Shown: positions 1 through 11,615 of the stretch, piece after piece
Layout of the letters: each line of letters starts with the position of its first letter
How positions within the stretch are numbered: the stretch's first letter is position 1
NCBI GenBank assembly: GCA_034231615.1
Contig: CM067309.1
Span: forward strand, 35,550,533-35,614,532
Source of the DNA: Meghimatium bilineatum
Taxonomy: Eukaryota > Mollusca > Gastropoda > Stylommatophora > Philomycidae
Reading direction: 5' to 3'
DNA length: 64,000 bases
The notes under the pieces: generated by a model
Databases searched by the model: none
The model's input: the letters and a program-made list of their open reading frames with translations, nothing else
Told to the model about the DNA's origin: nothing
Translations under genes and position numbers: made by a program

Positions 1-65
1 TGTCTTTTTCCTTTTAGAAAATCTTACCGGTGAAAGAAAATAATTTTGATAGTTAAGATGTCGTA

Positions 66-520
66 CTGGCTTGTCTTCTTCTTCTTGTCGTTCGGAGTTT
101 GACATGTCTACACAGCAAGTCATGTTTTCTTAATAAATGCTGCTGTATTTGAAAGCTCCTCAGTGCTCCCATACATTTTTCTGTGGATATCCATCTATGT
201 AGGCCAGTGTTCTTCCTTTAACTGGTTTAGTGTATTGCAGTCTTGCAGGATATGTTCAGCTGTCTGTGCTGCCTGCCCACAAGGGCACAATGGTGATGGG
301 ATCAATCTTAGTCTATTTAAGTGGCTGTTTAATCTGTTGTGTCCTGTTCTGAGGCGGAAGATAATAACCTGCTCTGCTCTGTTGAGATAGTGGTAATTGT
401 CTTTTGGGTGGTCGACTTTCCTGATGGCTTTGATGAGGGTCTTCTTTTCTTGGTAGGTGATTTCTTGGTCTTTTTGTTCCTGTGTTGTTCCATCCTTTGC
501 CAGTCTTTGCCATGCCTGGA
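66..520 (-). mobile_element. LINE 3' fragment, GAA-tailed family (zeta)
   Basis: The minus strand encodes the C-terminal part of a non-LTR retrotransposon ORF2: an AEQVIIFRLRTGHNRL stretch followed by a Cys/His knuckle (CPCG, then EHILQDC). A close relative lies at 54520-54845 on the plus strand. After the frame ends, the 3' end carries TAGACATGTCAAACTCCG and a short GAA repeat. The copy is 5' truncated and appears to abut or interrupt the hAT remnant to its right. Confidence 0.75.
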
Positions 521-540
521 GAAGAAGCCGCAGGTGCCGG

Positions 541-1096
541 GTTAAGCTACAGAAATGAACTTTGGTTGGAAATATGCGCTTCCATGGACAGAGTGAATCA
601 GGAGAGTTCAACAAGAATTGCACAAATGCATGAGGTTGCTGACAAGTTTGGCTTTCTTTCTCCAAAGCAACTGTTAGACGATCGAGTCGACATTGATCTT
701 CACAACGCTCCTTTATGATGACATCGACAAGGATGAATTTTTACTCCAGAGAAAGTGACTAATGAATTTTGTCGCAGCACCTTCGGTCTTGAACTTAAAG
801 GACCAAGGGCCTCTGGAATTACTTGTCTTTATTCACAAACATCAGCTTTCCCATTCAGTACCCAACATTGTCTTTTACTGTGTATGTTCCTAACTCTAGG
901 AGTTAGTATAGCTACACGTGAAAGAAGTTTCTCCAAACTCAAATTAATCAAAAACTACCGCAGGTCAACTTTGAACAACTTGAGATTAAACAACCTCGCA
1001 ATTATATCAATCGAACATGAGCTGGTCAATGATGTGAGCTTCGACACAGTCATTAACGACTTCCCTAGTCAAAAAGCTCGCAAAGTGAATTTGTAA
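541..1096 (+). pseudogene. hAT transposase, C-terminal dimerisation region (remnant)
   Basis: Two in-line pieces resemble the ZMYM/TTF-type hAT transposases. One has MDRVNQESSTRIAQMHEVADKFGFL (in part) and LSPKQLLDD; the other contains RERSFSKLKLIKNYRRSTL and NLAIISIEHE, the hAT C-terminal dimerisation motif. A stop and a frame change separate them and no DDE catalytic core is visible. It is therefore a dead DNA transposon fragment. The start cannot be set because the 5' side is lost against the LINE fragment. Confidence 0.8.
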
Positions 1097-1206
1097 TTTT
1101 AAATTTACATTTTAAAATTTATTTCTATCTTTGTTAAATGTGGATAAAATCGATAATATTAATAAACTTGTAAAACTTTACTCGGAATTTTAAAAATCAA
1201 TTTCAG

Positions 1207-1229
1207 GCAGGTGGGGGGGGGGGGGGGGG
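1207..1229. repeat. G homopolymer
   Basis: An uninterrupted G run of about 17 bases sits in the 3' flank of the hAT remnant. Similar G or C runs occur near 3772, 13866, 26621, 32350, 43337, 54165 and 62561. Confidence 0.9.
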
Positions 1230-1544
1230 TCAAAATATTCATCGCATTGGGCTGCAATTACCCTATGCACGCCGCTGTCCAGAGGTGAGGGATAAAAAAG
1301 TAAATTTTTTGGGGAGGCACGAAGATCACACAATCAACATCTGACCGGGACTCTGAGTCTATATACACTGGGATGTCTGCTGGAGCGGAGGGCGGAGCAC
1401 TTATGGGAATGTCCCGCCTGCTGTGAAGCCAATTTCTAATCAAGAATCAAGAACTAAAATCGACTGGTTCCCAGAAATGCATAGACTTGTACATCCCTTG
1501 TGACATGAAACAAATTTGTCAGTGATTGTGAAAGACTGAACGAA

Positions 1545-1618
1545 AAAAAATTTGCCGCCCTCCCGATGATGCCGCCCGGGGCGGTCCGCACCTCCGCCCC
1601 CGCCTCGCTACGCCACTG
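1545..1618 (-). mobile_element. hAT right terminus (TIR)
   Basis: Read on the minus strand this begins CAGTGGCGTAGCGAGG and is followed by a GC-rich segment and GGGAGGGCGGC, a common hAT-type terminal inverted repeat. It lies downstream of the transposase remnant and may be its right end. The matching left end is not seen in the window. Confidence 0.6.
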
Positions 1619-1706
1619 ATGCGGACAAACACCAAACTGCAACTGTGAGCTGCTACACTCGAATCAGAGCACCTATTGATTTTGTCAGTTGTTCGCTGAT
1701 GATAAC

Positions 1707-1930
1707 CTACACTCACAACACACGCACCGACCTACACTCACAACACACGCACCGATCTACACTCACAACACACGCACCGATCTACACTCACAACACACGC
1801 ACCGATCTACACTCACAACACACGCACCGATCTACACTCACAACACACGCAACAATCTACACTCACAACACACGCAACAATCTACACTCACAACACACGC
1901 ACCGATCTACACTCACAACACACGCAACTT
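1707..1930. repeat. 25-bp tandem minisatellite
   Basis: About nine copies of a 25-bp unit containing TACACTCACAACACACGCA. Overlapping open frames here read Thr/His-rich peptides in all three frames because 25 is not a multiple of three. They are not genes. Confidence 0.9.
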
Positions 1931-1962
1931 TAAAATGATACCCCCTGTACCATGACTGTTCA

Positions 1963-2110
1963 CTTTATAAGACCTACTGGCTAATGGAAAGTCAAGCCTT
2001 CTTAATGACTCATTTGACTATTTCCGCCATTTGTATTGGTCACAATGATTATACTTTGAGTAACAGCCAATGAAAATCAAGGGAACAATCAAATGAGTTA
2101 TTTTATAAGG
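1963..2110 (+). mobile_element. Palindromic MITE, subfamily F1
   Basis: An imperfect palindrome of roughly 145 bp. The left arm has GGTCACA near its inner end and the right arm has AGCCAATGAAAATCAAGGGA. The flank GTCAAGCCTTCTTAATGA reappears in reverse orientation at 42150-42190. There is no coding capacity. It matches the copies at 8590, 42091 and 42431. Confidence 0.65.
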
Positions 2111-2448
2111 ATTGAATTATCAATTGCCAAATTAACATCGTGGGGTGGGGGGAGGGGTTTGGGGGGTCATGCATGTGCCGTTTGTGTTAACAGAAATTAC
2201 TATTATTGTGTGGGTGTCTGTGGCGAACCTCCTTGGTTAGCTCTGATCTTGGTGTCTGGCGTGGCAAGTAAGATATCCAGTTCTCTCGTACGGCTGGTTT
2301 GCTTGACTAGCGAAATGGTTACAGACATCCACCGTTCAGTTGAAAGTGGTAGAAACATTGAACGTATTAGCTACCAACACCGAAGTCGGGTGTGTCAGGA
2401 TATTGATTCAAATAAATCGGAGATACAAAGCATTTCCGTTAACTTAAC

Positions 2449-2545
2449 TACATCCTGCTGGACATCTAGTAGAACCATTGTCCTACGGTAACAGAAATCC
2501 GGTGGGAGTTTGAAAATGAAGAGAGAGAGGAGAGAGAGATTTTCA
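2449..2545 (+). mobile_element. SINE-S, degraded 3' part
   Basis: CTACATCCTGCTGGACATCT, GTAGAACCATTGTCCTAC and GGGAGTTTGAAAATGAAGAG match the 3' half of the short SINE family found intact at 12971-13120. The tail has become GAGA-rich. Confidence 0.6.
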
Positions 2546-2690
2546 AAAGACAACTTGGTAAAAATCACAAGGATGAAATCGGATGAATGTAAAATTGAGA
2601 CTCCTAGAATTTTGGAACTAAATCTATCACAAGCTTGAACTTCGATAATAGGCCTATAGGAGAACCATAAACATGACATAGACGGCCCAT

Positions 2691-2815
2691 TTTGATTATT
2701 TCTGTGTATTTAGTTAGTCGTCTTTGGCTATTTGTGGCATGTGACTCCAAGTATATAAATAATGACCAACGAAAATCACGACAATAATAAAAAACGTAAC
2801 AAATGAAGTCTTGTG
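2691..2815 (+). mobile_element. Palindromic MITE, subfamily F2
   Basis: Shares CTCCAAGTATATAAATA and GACCAACGAAAATC with the copy at 51976-52110. Both have inverted arms starting TTGATTATTTC or TGTGATTATTTCC and ending GACAATAAT. Noncoding. Confidence 0.65.
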
Positions 2816-2967
2816 TGCTGGGCCAGGCTCTGCATACAGATCATTAACTATTTATTTCTCTTGTAGGAGAGTTGCTTATTTTTAAAAATATGATGAATAT
2901 AATTCTCTTGAAACGAAGTCAGTCAAATATTTTGATATAACTGTAAAGTCATTATACTCGTACTTAA

Positions 2968-3016
2968 GACTTGCTGTGTAGACACGTCAAACTACGAACG
3001 AGAAGAAGATTATACG
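2968..3016 (+). mobile_element. LINE zeta extreme 3' end
   Basis: ACTTGCTGTGTAGACACGTC and AAACTACGAACG then AGAAGAAG match the 3' end of the LINE at 66-520 in opposite orientation. It is a very short 5'-truncated copy. Confidence 0.65.
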
Positions 3017-3459
3017 TAGTGACGATGTAGTGACTAGATATTTGTTCCCTGATGAGAAAGTATTTAATTGTGTTGGAACACACGTGAATCAAAACACAAC
3101 CTACGTTTTACAAGATACACTTGCCAGCTAGTACTGTATACTTAACATACAATGCAAATGAGATACCCACGTTTTTTTTCTTCAAATTATGTGACCAATT
3201 TCTGGTTTCAATTTATCTTGTCTTTTTAGCCATGTGTATTATTATTATTTTTTTTTTTGGAAGCGAAGTCGAAACAAGGATATATACATTACAATAACAC
3301 TAATATCAGAGAGTGGATGAAGTAATACAGAGATCTGTATTTATGCTTCAGTGATTTCAATAAGAGACATGACACTTCATGAAGTTGCATTGTATGCTCC
3401 GCTATGATTGCGAAACAGCTATCAAATATTAATCAAATATATATTGATTAATATTTGAT
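3017..3459. other. No recognisable feature
   Basis: AT-rich sequence with a short T run near 3248 and no coding, RNA or repeat signal that I can support. Confidence 0.6.
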
Positions 3460-3462
3460 TCC

Positions 3463-3675
3463 TTGTCAAAAACAATACTGCAAAGGAACTGTCGAGGGTG
3501 GAAGAAGCAGAGGAGGACAAATAAAGACATGGACAGACAACATCAAGGAATGGACAGGGCTAGATATTTCCACACTCATCCGCATCGCTGAGGATAGAAT
3601 TCGCTGAAGGACTCTGTGTGCTGAAGCTTCCAATGTGGTACCCCTACGACCCTGAAGGGTTATGGGTTTTATTGA
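3463..3675 (+). mobile_element. LINE 3' fragment, TTGA-tailed family (gamma)
   Basis: Encodes fragments like the ORF2 C terminus at 5336-5725: a Gly/Arg-rich segment, WTDNIKEWTGLDISTLIRIA, then SNVVPLRP. One stop interrupts the frame. The 3' tail is (ATTG)n, giving TTGATTGATTGAT. Confidence 0.75.
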
Positions 3676-4148
3676 TTGATTGATATTGATTAAGGTTCTC
3701 ATTTGAAATATAGACCAAAAGGAAACCAGACTATCGTAATATAAAACAATATCCGAGATTGATTGGGTCGCGGGGGGGGGGGGGATACACAGATCTGTTA
3801 AAAAAAACACCATGGTGTGGGAACGTTGATTTCTGCTTGCAAGTAAATCTGATACTTAAAAGCTTTATTTTTCAGTGTCGAACCAAACCAAGACGTGGTT
3901 TGTCTTAGAAAAAACAACCGTAACTTAATTTGGCTTTATTATTTCACTGCAACGTGTGTCACAAACGTTGTGTTGGATTATAAATGTAAGACCTCTCTAT
4001 GACCGTACAAAGTGTAATTGCTTCAAATATTATTGGCAACAGTGAATTATTTAAATTCGTGACGGAGTAATATTTTTATTTCGTCAAATTAGTGTATGAC
4101 GTAGTCCAAGGGCACTATGGGTAATAATCCGTCACGGATAGAGTCGAT
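3676..4148. other. No recognisable feature
   Basis: AT-rich noncoding DNA with a G run at 3772-3783. Nothing else can be supported. Confidence 0.55.
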
Positions 4149-4380
4149 ACACATTCGTTGCCTAGCGACAGATAGGAAGGTTGTCATAGGCCACGGAAGT
4201 CCATCCGAATCAAAGACATGTCGAAAACGAATGTGCTGGACCGAAAGACGCTAACGCAGCTTCAATGCACGCGGCAGCGCAATGTATTTCCCTCTCAGCG
4301 GCGAAAATCACACGAACTTTCGTGTTGGTTATCAGAGAGCGAACACCGATGAAGAAGAAGAAGAAGAACTGTATGATGTA
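4149..4380 (+). mobile_element. Repeat C, 3' end only
   Basis: GACAGATAGGAAGG, TGTCGAAAACG, ATGTGCTGGACCG and GCGGCGAAAATCACACG align in order with the last 220 bp of the composite repeats at 17745-18430 and 37373-38700. This copy ends in a GAA repeat where the 38.7 kb copy ends in a CAAA-like repeat. Confidence 0.55.
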
Positions 4381-5335
4381 GAAATAACATGTACTCATTA
4401 CTGAAATTAATTTCCGAAAAGTGACATCTAGTAACTGTCAGCAGACGACAATGTTAGCTATTCGCGGCAATAGAACTGCAAGAGATCTATGTAGGCTATA
4501 ATTTAAACACATATCTTTCCGCCCGAGTGACTCAGTAATTCGTTGTGTTGTCCTTGAGGTAGACTATGAATTACGTTGGAGAATTAGCAGAGAAATGTGA
4601 ATCGAGTTCGCCATGTTTCCGAACGTTTGGCACCAAGCGATTATTTTTACGTTTGGTCTAGGAAGGGGAAAAACCCACATCATACCAGATAGGCCCTACT
4701 GTAACATTTTACTAAGAACTGGTAAAGAACTATTCACAACAGATGGTCTTGTAATGATTTATGGGTACAATACAAGAATCAGTGGACAAATCACGTGACA
4801 AAATACCAACTTTTTAATGTCATATGCTATTGCACTATCTCGGAAACTTAAAATGTCGTAACTTGAAATACCGATCTAGCAATTTGCGCGGAATGAACTG
4901 GCCATCCAGCTCCCACTCAGTGTGCAGCGCGCATGTTGAGTGGTCAGGGGATCTCATCGCGCAACTTGTTGAATATTGGATGCGTTGGTATATACGTCTT
5001 TATCGGAATTTCGTTCCGTTTAATTATGTTGCTATTTGTTCCGTAGAAACATGTCCACTGATTCTTGTATTGTACCGATGTATGTATAGAATGTAAAATT
5101 TTACCACTTTTTATATTCACCTAAAGTTTACTTTCACCGATGCTTCGGGAAAGAAAGTACAGTCTTTAAGAAATCTTTTACTAAAATATGTTTCTAAATG
5201 GATAACTCCGTAACTCTGCGTTAATGTCAACAAGTAAAGAAATCTAGATGACTGTACCACTTTCAATGAAAATCGGTATGTCGATTACATAGGTAATAAA
5301 CTCCACAGTAGTCGGTAGGAGAGATCTTAAAAGTT
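4381..5335. other. No recognisable feature
   Basis: Mixed noncoding DNA. Open frames of 60-90 codons at 4613 and 4824 lack recognisable motifs and look random. Confidence 0.5.
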
Positions 5336-5725
5336 GATCAATCAATCAATAAACTCGTAACCCTCGTAGGGTCGTAGGGGTACCACATTGGATGCCTCAG
5401 CACACAGAGTCCTCCAGCGAATTCTATCCTCAGCGATGCGGATGAGCGTGGAAATATCTTGCCCTATCCATTCCTTGATGTTGTCTGTCCATGCCTTTAC
5501 AGTAAAGTTTACTTGTCTTCCTCTGCTTCTTTCACCCTCGACAGTTCCCTGCAGTATTGTTTTTGACAAGGAATCATTTCTGCATACATGTCCGAACCAT
5601 GCTAGTTTTCGTCGTTTCACTATTGAAAGAAATGGTTCCTGAACACCTGCACACATCTCTACTTTATTTCTTACGTACACATTGGTCTTATGTTCCCTAT
5701 AGGAAATTCGTAGAATATCCATTGT
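5336..5725 (-). mobile_element. LINE ORF2 C terminus, TTGA-tailed family (gamma)
   Basis: A 126-residue open minus-strand frame carries the usual end of this LINE class: RRKLAWFGHVCRNDSL, KTILQGTVEGERSRGRQ, a WTDNIKEWIG block, and NVVPLRPYEGYEF close to the stop. The reverse transcriptase core is missing (5' truncation). The tail is (TTGA)n as at 3463-3675. It is not a host gene. Confidence 0.85.
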
Positions 5726-6668
5726 AGTATTTCAGTGGGCAAAAGGTTTAGCTAGTGGTGCCCATCTCCTCTTCAGCTGTTAATTACTGTCCAAAATTCA
5801 TATCGATCCCGCGTATCGATCCCGCGTATCGATCCTGATTGATGCAATAATCTATAAGTACATGATGCTCTCTCAACCTTAACATTCAAACGCTACTACC
5901 TCACTGACCGTGACATTCCTTGCTACATTACAATGATTACATGATTATGACAAACGACCAATGGATTTCTATTTAAGAACACAATATAATGGCTGATTTA
6001 AACAATATTCTACAATCCGCTCATAGACAGATATATGCACGGCATTAACACAAGGCAAGAAGAAAAATTACTGAACCTTTTGCATTAAATTAAATGCCGA
6101 TTGAAATTCAAAAAATATTATTTCTAGGTCCAATGCCACCAACCATTTATTTGACCTGTGTTGTGCAACGGTTAGAGGTTGAAGGTTACCCAAACAAGTC
6201 AATGGATACATCGTTTTTATATAAGTATTATTTTACGCATACAAATATATCGTCCTGTGGCATTGTGGAAAAAACATTTGCTTTGACGTGATTTATGTTC
6301 GGTATTCGATCCCAGAGACAGCTGTTTTGTTTTTTCGCTGACATGTATTTAAAAGAAAAATAACATAATTGTCACTATATTATAAGTTTAACTATTCACG
6401 TATATTTTGTTTTGTTTTGTTGCTTTTGTAATAAATCCATCAACACACATGCCTGTACTATATATGTAAATAATGTGCAATGTAAGCAAAAGTATAATAG
6501 ATGTTTTTTGGCTAAACCTAAACCACTTGTAAAAGGTCAAAATACATTAAATTCAACGCAGGTTATTTATATCTTGGCACTCTTCAGGAACGAGATTGCA
6601 ATTCTCACCCAGGTAACACCAGGTATTCCTTCTAGTTAATACTTAAATGCAAGTTAAAAAAACGTTAT
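5726..6668. other. No gene; short 15-bp triplication
   Basis: At 5802-5835 the unit ATCGATCCCGCGT is repeated about three times. The rest is AT-rich and featureless. Confidence 0.5.
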
Positions 6669-6915
6669 GGTTCTTGTTTGGAACTAGTACCCACCGATAT
6701 GACTATTATTTTGATTATTTCCCTTAGCAATATTTGCCGATTGATATTTATCAATTAGGCTTAGGGTGTGGGTTAGGAGAGGTGTTGTTTTACATAACTA
6801 ATCCTAAAATTAGCCATTAACACATTTAAATTTAAAATTAATAAAGAATAAACACAAACTAACAATATTGCTAAGGGAAATAATCAAATCGGGGGACTGG
6901 TTCCAAACAAGAACC
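6669..6915. mobile_element. MITE with about 50-bp terminal inverted repeats
   Basis: The left arm starts GGTTCTTGTTTGGAAC and includes GATTATTTCCCTTAGCAATA. The right arm is its reverse complement, ending GTTCCAAACAAGAACC. The internal part is noncoding. It is a 247-bp foldback or MITE-type element with no close second copy in the window. Confidence 0.75.
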
Positions 6916-7424
6916 AACTGTATATTAAAAAGAAGTTTATGTAGGGGGCCTAAGAACAATCTTTAGCATTGACGGGGAGAAAACCTTTACAATTTTAAGA
7001 ACAATACATAAAGGAGAGTTGTAATTCCGAAAGAGCTAATTTTCGTAGTATGCCGTGTTCAGTTTTCCGCCAAAGTTTGTTTTCAAGATGTTGGTATTTA
7101 TGGATAGTGATTGGGGTGAGAAGTTTAAAGAGATAATATACTAAAATATTTTTATCATTAATAATAGAAGCCAAATTAAAAGAAATTTCATTGTAAAAAT
7201 GTTTTGTTGTATTTACTTTGATTTTGTCCACCGAATCAGAATAAATGAAACTAAATTGTCCGATAGAAGAACGCGCGGATTATTAAAAATTATAATATGA
7301 AAGGTCTATTAAAACACTTGCATAAACGAAAACACGGCTGGTAACAGTTGGGATTTGTCAGTTTAAATTGTGTTCTTTAAAGTTCCGGATGGGTTTTTAT
7401 TTCGCCTGAGTGTAGACAGTAATG

Positions 7425-7762
7425 TAAGAGAGTTTCAAAATATAGAAATGGGCGTCAGACAAGGATGTTAAATGTCATCAGGTATTTTTTATCAGTGAAC
7501 AGAGACTATTATGCGATACATAGAAAGCATGCCATGAATAGCAGTTGGAGGTTACAATCTGAATATCTAAGGTATGCCGGCGATACAGTTTTGATTGCAA
7601 GAAGCGAACAAAAACTTCAATCCCTGTTAGACATGGAAGTACAAGAGGGTGAAAACAGAAGTCTAAAGAAGAAGAAAACAGAAGTAATGATTGTTTCAAA
7701 GAAATACACACCGTCAAGATGCAGCATTAATATCAATGATGTAAAATTAAATCAAGCAGATA
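7425..7762 (+). mobile_element. LINE reverse transcriptase fragment
   Basis: Broken frames contain the RT landmarks GVRQGC and YAGDTVLIARSEQKLQSLLD (the Y-x-D-D region written YAGD), followed by KKTEVMIVSKKYTPSRCSI and NINDVKL. Catalytic residues are degraded. The copy is directly interrupted by a SINE at 7763. Confidence 0.8.
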
Positions 7763-7927
7763 CTTCTTCTTCTTCTTCAGCGTTCATTCTCAAACTCCTG
7801 CTGAATTCTCTTGTAGCAGGACCATGGTCGTACTAGATTTCCAGCAGGATGTAGTCCAGATAATGGAAATGCGTTGTGTCGCCGTTTTATTTGCGCCAAT
7901 GACCCAACACACCCGTCTTCGGCAGGA
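7763..7927 (-). mobile_element. SINE-S copy
   Basis: A minus-strand copy of the short SINE. It has the 5' core GACGGGTGTGTTGGGTC, the palindromic centre CTAGTACGACCATGGTCCTG and the tail TTTGAGAATGAACGCTG with GAA repeats. It lies at the 3' edge of the LINE RT fragment. Confidence 0.75.
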
Positions 7928-8234
7928 AAAGCTGATACATTCAAGTATCTTTACAATATTTTTATATCAGATGGCCGGTGCTCCAATGAGATATAGAGCA
8001 GGATAGCACAGACCAAATGCGTATTATAACCAAGTTATGAAAGAAATATGTATACAAGCATAAATACTAAATATGTAAAAAATGTAATTAGATAGTTACG
8101 TATTTTCATATTTTATTATAAGCATTTTATATTATTTTATAGCATTTTATATAAGAATATTATAAGCATTTACACCAACATATAAATAGAATGTTTAATA
8201 TATCTTACGAATGTACTAACGTCTTTCCCCACCT

Positions 8235-8391
8235 AAGACGGATGTGTCGGGCCATTGGCACAAATAAAACGGAGAGACAACGCATTTCCATTCTATGAAC
8301 TACATCCTGCTGGAAATGTAGAATGGATCATGTTCCTACTACAAGAGAGATTTGAGCTTGAGAGTTTGAGAATGAACGCTGAAGAAGAAAG
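8235..8391 (+). mobile_element. SINE-S copy
   Basis: Full-length plus-strand copy starting AGACGGATGTGTCGGGCC and ending TTTGAGAATGAACGCTGAAG with GAA repeats. The central hairpin is partly eroded. Confidence 0.8.
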
Positions 8392-8589
8392 ACTAACGTC
8401 TGTGTTTGAAAAGAGCGTACCTCACGATAAGAGATAGTACTTGCGTAACTAAAGAAAACGTTTTCAACCCCAGGAAATGAAATTATTTCAACCTACACAT
8501 GACATAATATTTGCCTCAGAAACCAGACACATCGTTTGGGCGAGTCCCTCGGTGTTATACAATCATTTGGATACATCGTTTCTATCCTT

Positions 8590-8715
8590 CAAGAGCTACG
8601 CAATTTTACTTTCCTGTGATATTCATTGGCTGTAAGTACAATGTATGCACACAATAACCAATGAAATCATTAGACAATCAAATAGCCTCACTTCAGGAGG
8701 ATGGATGCACCGATG
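8590..8715 (+). mobile_element. Palindromic MITE, subfamily F1
   Basis: Inverted arms with ATTCATTGGCTGT and AACCAATGAAAT around a short AT-rich loop. The outer arms TATCCTTCAAGAG and CTTCAGGAGGATG are also complementary in part. Confidence 0.55.
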
Positions 8716-9204
8716 AGTTTACAGGATTGCGTAATTGACGAGGGACTGGCATTAGACTAGACCATTACTGGGTTCGTCGCGGTTCAATATATTTAAATAG
8801 AAATTAGGCAAATATCTCTGCCTATTTGACAGCTCTGCGTCACTATCACTCCGTGACAACCTTATCACATGTTCTAGTCTAGGGTGACTTCATACAGCTT
8901 TACCTTTGTAATATAGATATATCCGTTTCTTATAATCTTTGTTTTAATGAATTTCGTAACGATCTTCGCCAGGATAAATCTGATAATAATATTCACCAGT
9001 CATTCGTGTAGTTGTGTGATTATGGGCGTTTATTCATTTTTAGTGGAATACATTAGCTAAATGGTGTTTGAGACATTTCACTGTGAAATTATACTAAATC
9101 GTGATTATGATAACAAAATATGGAAGGATATTCAAGTTTCTAGTGTTCATCCGCGGAGTTTTTTGAAAACAACATGGCTAGTCTCAGGAATAACGTGGAT
9201 ACAG

Positions 9205-9219
9205 ATATACTAATAATAT

Positions 9220-9269
<50 letters not shown>

Positions 9270-9830
9270 ATACTAAAATTAATATTATTTCTACTACTAA
9301 TTACTATTACTGCTAACTATTATTTTAACTATTACTATACTACTACTACTACTAATTACTACTACTACTAATTACTACTACTACTGTTTACTACTACTAA
9401 TACTTACTACTACTGCTACTATTACTACTATTATTGCTACTAATTACTAATACTTACTAACACAACTGTTAATACTATTAATTACTACTACTACAATTGT
9501 TAATTAATATTACTACTACTGCCATGTCTAATAATTAATACTACTTCTGTCACCCATACTAATTCCTACTAATACTACTATTACTAATTAATACTATTAT
9601 TAATTGCTACTGTTTTACTAATTACTGCTGCTACTACTACTAACGACGACTACTAATAACTACTTTTACTACTAACAATAACAACAACTACTACTACTAA
9701 CAACTTCTGCTGTAACAACTACTACTACTACTACTACTAATAATAATAATACTTAATTACTACTACTAACTGCTATTGCTACTAAATACTAATAACTAAC
9801 TACTACCCTTATTACTACTAATATCAATAT
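9205..9830. repeat. Degenerate TAC/AAT trinucleotide tract
   Basis: A (TAC)n core of about 17 units near 9220-9270 is followed by 500 bp of imperfect ACT and AAT triplets. The Leu-rich and Tyr-rich frames across it are artefacts. Confidence 0.9.
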
Positions 9831-9904
9831 TAACTGTTACTGCTATTACTATCTACTGCTAACACTAAAATTATTGTTAATAATATAATTACTACTACAG
9901 CTAC

Positions 9905-10475
9905 AAATACTACTGCTGACATTGGTAATTAATAAGAGTACTACTACTGGTATTACTAATACTACTACTATAATTACTACTACTGACATTACTAATACTA
10001 CTACTATAATTACTACTACTGACATTACTAATAATACTACTACTGACATTACTAATAATAGTACTACTGACAATACTAATAATAGCACTACTGACATTAC
10101 TAATAATAGCACTACTGACATTACTAATAATAGTACTACTGACATAACTAATAATAGTACTACTGACATTACTAATAATAGTACTACTGACATTACTAAT
10201 AATAGTACTACTGACATAACTAATAATAGTACTACTGACATTACTAATAATAGTACTACTGACATTACTAAACTACTACTGATATTGCTAATAATAGTAC
10301 TAATTATATTACTAATAATAGTACTACTGACATTACTAATAATACTACTACTGACATTACTAATAATAGTACTACTGACATTACTAATAATAGTACTACT
10401 GACATTACTAATAATAGTACTACTGACATTACTAATAATAGTACTATTGACATTACTAAAGCTACTACTGACATT
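9905..10475. repeat. 24-bp TAC-derived minisatellite
   Basis: Tandem units of the form GACATTACTAATAATAGTAC. The period is a multiple of three, so opposite-strand frames stay open (a 245-codon plus frame and a 138-codon minus frame of MSVVLLLV repeats). I see no gene here. Confidence 0.9.
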
Positions 10476-11164
10476 ACTTACCCCCCTGTACTCTCATCAG
10501 TTGGTATGCGCTGTGACCAATCCAAGCTATTGTCTTTTCCATTGTTCTACCTTTCGCGGGTGTGTTTTCTTTTCACTTCGGTGCCTTGGGTACCGTCTAT
10601 TACTGTGGCATGTCTTTATTTTTCTAACCTGTACAAATACGTGCTATCATGACCCTTGATAGAAATCTGACTTTCACTGTCCATTTTTTACTTTGTTGCC
10701 ATTATGCGTGTGCTCATTCACATGGAAGGAACATAGACATAAGTTATTTTACTATTTTATTCTCATATATCACAATTATCTGTTCATATTCTCTTTCTGC
10801 TGTTTGCTCTTTCTCTTCTGTTCCTGCCGTTTTTGGCCTCTTTCTCTCTCCCACCTGATCCCTCGTACCATCTCATTTTGCTCTTCCCTTACATCATGAT
10901 TGCTTGTCTGTAGCATTCATTCTCTGTTGCCACTTTTGAGGTGAGTATTTTTAATGTAATTTACGTGCTACCATATCTTTTCCTTTGTTCATCTCCCATT
11001 CTTCAGTCTACTTTCTCCTCCCTACTTACTACTAACTTCTCCCCATATGTTTTTCTCACCTGTCATGCTTCCACATCTTTTCTTCCCTCATTACCTATCT
11101 GCTATTGTCCTCATTATAACCCTATTTGTCTCCATGTAAGATTTGTTTTAGTGTGGTCATTTGT

Positions 11165-11215
11165 TTGTCCCGATGAAGACTTTATAGTCGAAACGTCGTC
11201 TGTCTCTGTATCTCG
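11165..11215 (+). ncRNA. Hammerhead-like motif, Penelope-type
   Basis: CGATGAAGAC, a four-base loop, AGTCGAAACGTCGTC: a GACT/AGTC stem between a near-core GATGA and a CGAAAC-GTC block. This layout is known from ribozyme motifs in Penelope-like retroelements. The consensus CUGAUGA reads CCGATGA here with an extra A, so cleavage is doubtful. The adjacent 10.5-11.16 kb is pyrimidine-rich and may be element-derived. Confidence 0.4.
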
Positions 11216-11615
11216 TTGTTAGATTGTTTTATGTTTTATTTTGGTAACACACCTACCTATTTTTGTATATCTTGACATTTTGCCCAGTGTTACCTCAGCC
11301 ACCTACTTCCTGTTTAGCGTTGTTACCCTACACTGGTTGATTTATCCCATTACTACTGACCTTGCATACGCTACCAGTTGACTAGTCGCCCGGCCGTTAC
11401 TACTGACCCTACATACGCTACCAATTATAGTGCCCCGTAATAAAACGGCTGACTGTAGTGTCCCGTAATAAAAATTAGCGTTTAAAATTCAACGGTGCTA
11501 TTGTAATATAGAAGGAATCTAAGTTCCACCGTTCTCCCCTTCCTAACCATAATTCGCTTTAAAAAAAGTTAAAAAAATATCTACGGAATTGATGGTCAGC
11601 CACATTAAATAGACG

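Noticed and set aside
9849-10659. Long overlapping frames on both strands (138 and 245 codons)
   Set aside because: They are triplet-periodic translations of the TAC/AAT minisatellite, low in complexity, with no domain or conserved start.
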